A stretch of 64,000 bases of DNA from Muraenolepis orangiensis (lineage: Eukaryota > Chordata > Actinopteri > Gadiformes > Muraenolepididae): assembly GCA_027704905.1 (NCBI GenBank), contig CM051016.1, positions 12,316,643 through 12,380,642 of the forward strand, in the 5' to 3' direction. A model generated the notes under the pieces. That model saw nothing but the letters and a program-made list of their open reading frames with translations. It did no database searches and was not told where the DNA came from. Position numbers and translations under genes: made by a program. Shown here one piece after another: positions 49,591 through 64,000 of the stretch; position 1 is the first letter of the stretch; each line of letters opens with the position of its first letter.

Positions 49591-50949
49591 CACGCCTTAC
49601 CGCTTGAGAAAAGGACCAGGATCTCATGTGTTGTTGACTATATCTGTAAAGGCAAAAAGAAAACAAGATAAGAAAAAAGGTGTCCCCCAACCCCCCCTCC
49701 GCCCCCCCCCCCCACCCCACCCCCAGGTAGCCCTCAAGCGAGACCACCTACGGGGAAGACAGACAGCCCCCGTGGTTAGCATGGTTTTCTCTGAGAGTGT
49801 TATTTACAGTAAACGTGAGGTGACGTCACTGATCCCCCCCCCACCCTACTGTATGCCTGGAGAGGCCCTGACAAGAGCTCGTACCGTCGCACTCCGGCTC
49901 GGTCAGAAAAGGTACTCGTATACACACAGTACGGCAGTATGGCTCATCCAAAAAGGAACGATTATCTTTCTCTAACGCATCCGTCCAACACAGCTGGCTT
50001 TGATTTAGCCCAGAGGAAAATAAGACTTTCTCGGGTAAACGTCTGTGGCTTTGACAGTGATAATACATTTGGCAACCGGCCAACTGGTGGACTCGTAGAC
50101 AAACGTTCGTTCTCCCCTGAAGCTCAAAATACGTCAGACAGGCAGGCAACGCAAAGCCTCACCCTGCAATTTCTGGGCATGAAATAGTTTCGGGCTCGTC
50201 TTTCCTGCCTTTGGATTCCTGACGATTTCCATTTTTTTTTTTTTTTCATTTTAATATCCCGTCGTCCTCCTCCATCTGTAAATCTTTTGACTCATCCCTC
50301 TTTAACTATGGGCTTGTCCAGAGTTAGATTTGCTGACAGACTGTGGATGCATCTGTTGCTCTGTGCCACCCCCCTCCCACCCCCCCATCCCCCAACCCAC
50401 CCCCCACCATCCATCACCCTAGAATGTTGAAAAAGTGACATTACACACATAACATTCAACCACTTCATAAGGCAAATTCCACATTCCATCAGGCTACGTG
50501 AAGCATCATCATCATCCTATGGCCTCAACTAGCTACTATGTTATTAGCACACAGTAGGACGCACAGTAGAAGCTCATGCCATAGTTGGGCGGCGAAAGAA
50601 TGTGTGTGTGTGTGTATTACAATGTTCAAGTGTGTGGTCCATTTCCTATTCACCCTCAAAATCCTGTTCTATTGGCACATGTTAGTATGTGTGTGTGTGT
50701 GTGTGCGTGTGTGTGTGACAGATAGGATTCATGCACTCACCGGTTGAGGAAGTCGCTGCTAGAATGCCAGTCCGATCCCTATGATATATAAAGATTTGTG
50801 TAGTTATTTGATTGGATATTCGTTGTTTTAGGTCAAACAGCAATTCTTAAGTTGGTCATCTGATCAAATCAATATGCATATGCAGTATATGTGTGTATTT
50901 GTGTATAATGTACCGTATATGAAGAGCTTAAAACAAATCTAAATCTAGA

Positions 50950-51120
50950 GGATTGAATGCTCTTTATTGGTCACATACATAGACACACACAGTGAAATGT
51001 GTTTCTCTGCATTTAACCCATCCTAGAATTAGGAGAAGTGGGCAGCTATCTGATATACAGGGGAGCAGTGTAGGGGTCATGCTCAAGGGCACCTCGGAAG
51101 TGCCCAGGTTCAACCATTGC
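50950..51120. repeat. Fish interspersed repeat, copy B
   Basis: GTGAAATGTGTTTCTCTGCA followed by TTTAACCCATCCTAG and, further on, GCTCAAGGGCACCTCGGAAG is a common teleost repeat. It is the reverse orientation of the piece at 21085-21175. Confidence 0.6.
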
Positions 51121-51934
51121 GAGGGATTTAACAAGGCCGGGCAAATCTTTCAGCACATGCAAGAAGAAAAAAAAAAACAACCCAACCCAACCCTCGAGTT
51201 CATCTGCCTCTGTCCTCTCGGTTTGAAATGCAGCAGAAGCGTGTTAGCGGTTAGCCAGGTTAGCAGCGGGGGCTGGGACAGAGCAGGTCTTTCAGGTAGA
51301 AAGACCACAGATCTTCAGCCAGTGCAAATTAGTGAGGGACCACAGTGGGCCATGCCTTTAGCAAGACGACGAAGTAAGGAGCTAGGAAGGAGAAGGTGGA
51401 AGACGAGAAGAACAGAGAGAAAAGGACAGAGAGGGTGTGTGTGTGTGTGTGTGTGAGTTTGTGTACATTAATGGGGGGGGGGGGGGGGGGGCAGGGGAGT
51501 GGGAATCAAAAGGACCGTTCTTCATGACAACAGGCACATCTTCATTTCCAATAGGTTAAAACATGCCTCCTTGCTTCATTCACAGGCAAAAACATGCCTC
51601 CCCGAGCAAAACAACAGCCACAGAGAAAGCCTGAAATAGCCACACATAGCAATCAGAGACCCATTTCAGTTCAGATAATTAAGGTTTCAAAATGCCTTTC
51701 AGCAAGATTGTCAGGCTTTTAGCTTGATTTAGTGTCCAGGCAGTTCCAGCATCACCATGGTTTGAGATCAGAGGCTTGCGAACAAGCAAGCTATCTCCAC
51801 CACATGCTTTTAAAAGCAAAATAACTGGTCAGGTCAACTTTAAAAATGTCACGGCACACGCAGCACAACCATTCATCATTCAGCTGGACCTTCATGCAGA
51901 GTCTCAAGACTTATAATTAAGACACACACACACA

Positions 51935-51965
<31 letters not shown>

Positions 51966-51968
51966 CAC

Positions 51969-52048
<80 letters not shown>

Positions 52049-52099
52049 GGATTTCAATTTGTATCATAAAATGAAGACACTACAAAAGCAGATTGAAAT

Positions 52100-52813
52100 A
52101 AACTGCATATTTTAATGAAATTCTATACAAATCTTACAAAAGACCAAAAAAACAACACAATCCGTTGTGACCCATATGTTTTAAATCCTTATTTGTTTTT
52201 TTTACAACACTGTCACGGAAGTTTTGGTGACCCAAATTGCGAAAGAGACCCAAAGCTAACGGAAGACCCTTAACCCTAACTTGGTGTACCCCGAATACGG
52301 CTGCTAATCATATCCACCAGCAGGAGAAGATAAGGGCCCTTTAGGTAGGTACAAAACAAACGACCTGAAGCAGACCTGAGAACAGGACACAGTAGTTCAA
52401 ACTGCATAGAAAACATGACAGATTGCATAGCTCAGAGACCAGGAATTATTGTTATTTTCGCTGGTGGTGGTGGTGGTGGTGGTGGCGACAAACAAGATTT
52501 GTAGACGAATTGACTCAAAACCCTTATCTTTCTTTCTCACCGACCGAAGACACATGGTCCCTTCAACCCAAGTGACAACATAAACATCATTGCGTTTGTG
52601 CATAGTTATTATACGAGGCAGTGATTGGTAGTTGCTATAGCGACGGATCGCCCCCCCAAAAACAGGATTGAACACAAACTTGTAAATGTGTAAAACAAAA
52701 AAAGCCTAAATCCACCACTGCATTTCTTTCGGAATAAACATGACCGCAAATACAACTAAAAAAATGCACACGACCGCAGAGCAACTCAACTCAAAACACT
52801 TCATTTTTAACTT

Positions 52814-52853
<40 letters not shown>

Positions 52854-53436
52854 TGTACAGAAGGGGTCCACGATGGCAGCATGTGAGGAGGGAGGAGGGG
52901 AAAGCCTCCCACACCTGAATACATCCTCTTGAGGTTGGCAGTGGATGCTTGCGGGGGTGGTCAGGGTTGGGAGGGGGGGGGGGGGGGGGTGGCAGAGAGT
53001 GGAGGTGGAGGTGGTGTTGGTGTTGGTGTTGGTAGGTGCTGTTAAAAATGGGTATGGAGGCGCCAGAGCACCGCTACTGTGAACGGGGGGTTCTGTTGAG
53101 AAGCAGTAGAAGCTGGTAGTTGTAGTAGCAGTAGCAGTAGTAGAAGCAGTAGTAGTAGTAGTAGTAGTAGTAATGGTAGTTATAGTGATAGTACTGACAC
53201 CAGGGCGGTATGGAGGTAGAAGAGGCGGGGGAGGGGGCGGGGTCAGAGTAGACCGAGAGCCCCCCCCTCCCCCCCCCCCCCCCCCCCCAAAAAAAAATAA
53301 AAATAAAACTCTGGCAGAAAACACACCAGACATTTTTCGTTTTTTTTTCATTTTTTTTTTAAGAGGAGAACTCAAAAAGGCACCGAGGGAAAAAAAGGAA
53401 CAGGAAACACCCCCCCCAAACCCCTCCCCCCCGCCG
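52100..53436 (-). other. cnksr3: probable cnksr3 3'UTR and flank
   Basis: The stretch after the cnksr3 stop holds mixed C/A homopolymers (53263-53300), a GTA-type trinucleotide run (53145-53172), a poly-G run (52975-52990) and (AAT)n at 52817-52852. No coding exon is visible. No canonical AATAAA close to the stop was found on this strand, so the 3' end is undetermined. Confidence 0.4.
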
Positions 53437-62716
<9,280 letters not shown>

Positions 62717-62842
62717 CTGGAAGCAAAAGCGGAGAGCACATACATCAGCCAAAAGGACCGGCCGGGGGGGGGGGGGGGGAAACAACAGCAGAGAGGAAGA
62801 GAGTATTCAATGGCACCCAAGTTAGGACAAAGTATATAGAGG

Positions 62843-62880
<38 letters not shown>

Positions 62881-64000
62881 AAGTGCACACAATATAATCA
62901 GATGGAGTCCAGATATAGAATATGGAGAGACCGCGAGAGAGAGGGAGGGATACAAGACCGACAACAGCCACACAAATGAACCCCCTTTCAGATTCAAATT
63001 GTGATTTAGAAATGTTGTTTTTGTCAAAGTTATAAAGGGCTAATAATACCATGTAGGGCTAATGGTGAACTATGATGAGGCAAGTGCAGTACACAAGTGT
63101 AGAGGGGACGGAAGACTCGAACTGTTTAATCGCTAAAATATGAACCATATTTTAGCGATTAAACATTCAACAGTTGGTTCGGTATTTTTGTGCAAGTCTT
63201 GCGGAAACAAAACTTTGAGCCATTACTTGGCGCCTGCCGTGCAGTAACAGGTGGGACGCCTGGTGGGATTCTGACCAGCACACAGGAGGAGCGGCCCTGG
63301 TTTTTCCATTAGCAGGCAAACAAAAAACACTCGCAATGAACTGTGGGCGACTTTCCGGCCCCCCCCCCCCCCCCCTGCATGTCGTCCAAAAAACGCCCAA
63401 ACAACTGGCTCCGGACAGACAGCAGCTGGATACAGGATACAGTTTTGAAAGGTAACTCCCACACAACCCCACCCCCCCCCCCCCCCACTGTGTTGTGGGC
63501 GGTGACAGACCCCCACCCCCCCCCCCCCCCACTGGTTAAAACAGGCCTGTGTTTCCCCCCAAGGCAGAACCATCCATCAACAACACAGTCAAAAGCCAGT
63601 TCCTGCCTTGCCAAGGGCACTCCGAAGCCACACGTCTTCGGTGGACCTGTGGTCTTCACATAACGCCTGGGGGGGACGAGCGTCGACATGTGCCGTCGAC
63701 ATAAAGAGCAAAATGGGGGCTTTTTTTTCTTCTTCTTCTTCTTTCTTTAAAAAAAAGCCATTGTGCAAACAGAGAATGGGGATCCAGCATGCTTTTTGTG
63801 GTTTTCCATAGCTTGCACATTCCAACAAGTGGGGGTGGGGGGGGGGCTTGTATATAGCCATTGGCAAAGTTATATATATATATATTTTTTGACATAAAAC
63901 AGAAATAGAAGTAACTAATAGGCTAAATCATAGGCTTTCGTGGGATTTACATTAGCTGAACTTCTCCACGGTTACAAATAGGCCTTTTTTTAGTGGGTCT
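62717..64000. other. cnksr3 intron reaching the window edge
   Basis: No upstream cnksr3 exon was recognised. It contains (GT)n at 62845-62879, several C homopolymers (63360-63375, 63471-63487, 63518-63530) and a perfect 19-bp hairpin at 63124-63164. Confidence 0.55.

Larger units (their letters stand above)
47161..52099. other. Intergenic region between cnksr3 and ipcef1
   Basis: No coding exon recognised. Besides the SINE and interspersed repeat listed, it has GT/CA runs (47811-47906, 50593-50616, 50687-50718, 51922-52045), (GA)n at 49237-49302, (CAGA)n at 49560-49590, poly-G at 48867-48890, 48916-48932 and 51473-51491, and pyrimidine-rich blocks near 47341-47400. Confidence 0.55.

Overview
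The window is vertebrate nuclear DNA, almost certainly from a ray-finned (teleost) fish. The evidence is long introns with GT-AG boundaries, very many long (CA)n/(GT)n and (GA)n arrays, non-autonomous hAT-type elements, tRNA-derived SINEs of the fish type, and three recognisable vertebrate genes. No bacterial operon, CRISPR array, virus or toxin gene is visible.

All three genes are on the minus strand and are transcribed from right to left. (1) cnksr3 (nine 3'-most coding exons, 62716 down to the stop at 53437) encodes the end of CRIC, the PDZ domain and the C-terminal region of a connector-enhancer-of-KSR scaffold. Its SAM-domain exons lie beyond base 64000. (2) ipcef1 (11 coding exons, 46709 down to 39358, 524 codons) encodes the PH-domain, cytohesin-binding partner protein. 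(3) scaf8 (20 coding exons, 38029 down to 9910, 1566 codons) encodes the RNA polymerase II CTD-binding anti-termination factor, with an N-terminal CID, RS region, RRM and a long low-complexity C-terminus. I derived exon boundaries by reading splice sites; the phases close exactly across all exons of each gene.

Layout: 1-8.2 kb is repeat-rich DNA downstream of scaf8, with a 6.8-7.4 kb minisatellite; 8.2-9.9 kb is the probable scaf8 3'UTR; 9.9-19.4 kb holds scaf8 exons 20-3; 19.4-36.5 kb is the 17-kb intron 2, with two hAT-like elements and a 1.9-kb minisatellite; 36.5-38.0 kb holds exons 2 and 1. Between the scaf8 start codon and the ipcef1 stop are only 1.3 kb. ipcef1 spans 39.4-46.7 kb. A 6.7-kb gap with a tRNA-derived SINE separates it from cnksr3, which runs from 53.4 kb to the window edge and has a 1.76-kb 12-bp-unit satellite in one intron.

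Functionally, cnksr3 plus ipcef1 together equal one full CNK protein (SAM-CRIC-PDZ plus PH and cytohesin-binding tail). They are in tandem, and the penultimate known cnksr3 exon is phase-compatible with the ipcef1 PH exon, so a fused transcript is possible. The most interesting non-genic signals are repeat arrays placed against splice sites: (UG)79 directly abutting the ipcef1 PH-exon acceptor, and (CUG)13 plus a perfect 35-bp hairpin next to the 45-nt scaf8 exon 3. The arrays with higher-order structure are the next most notable.
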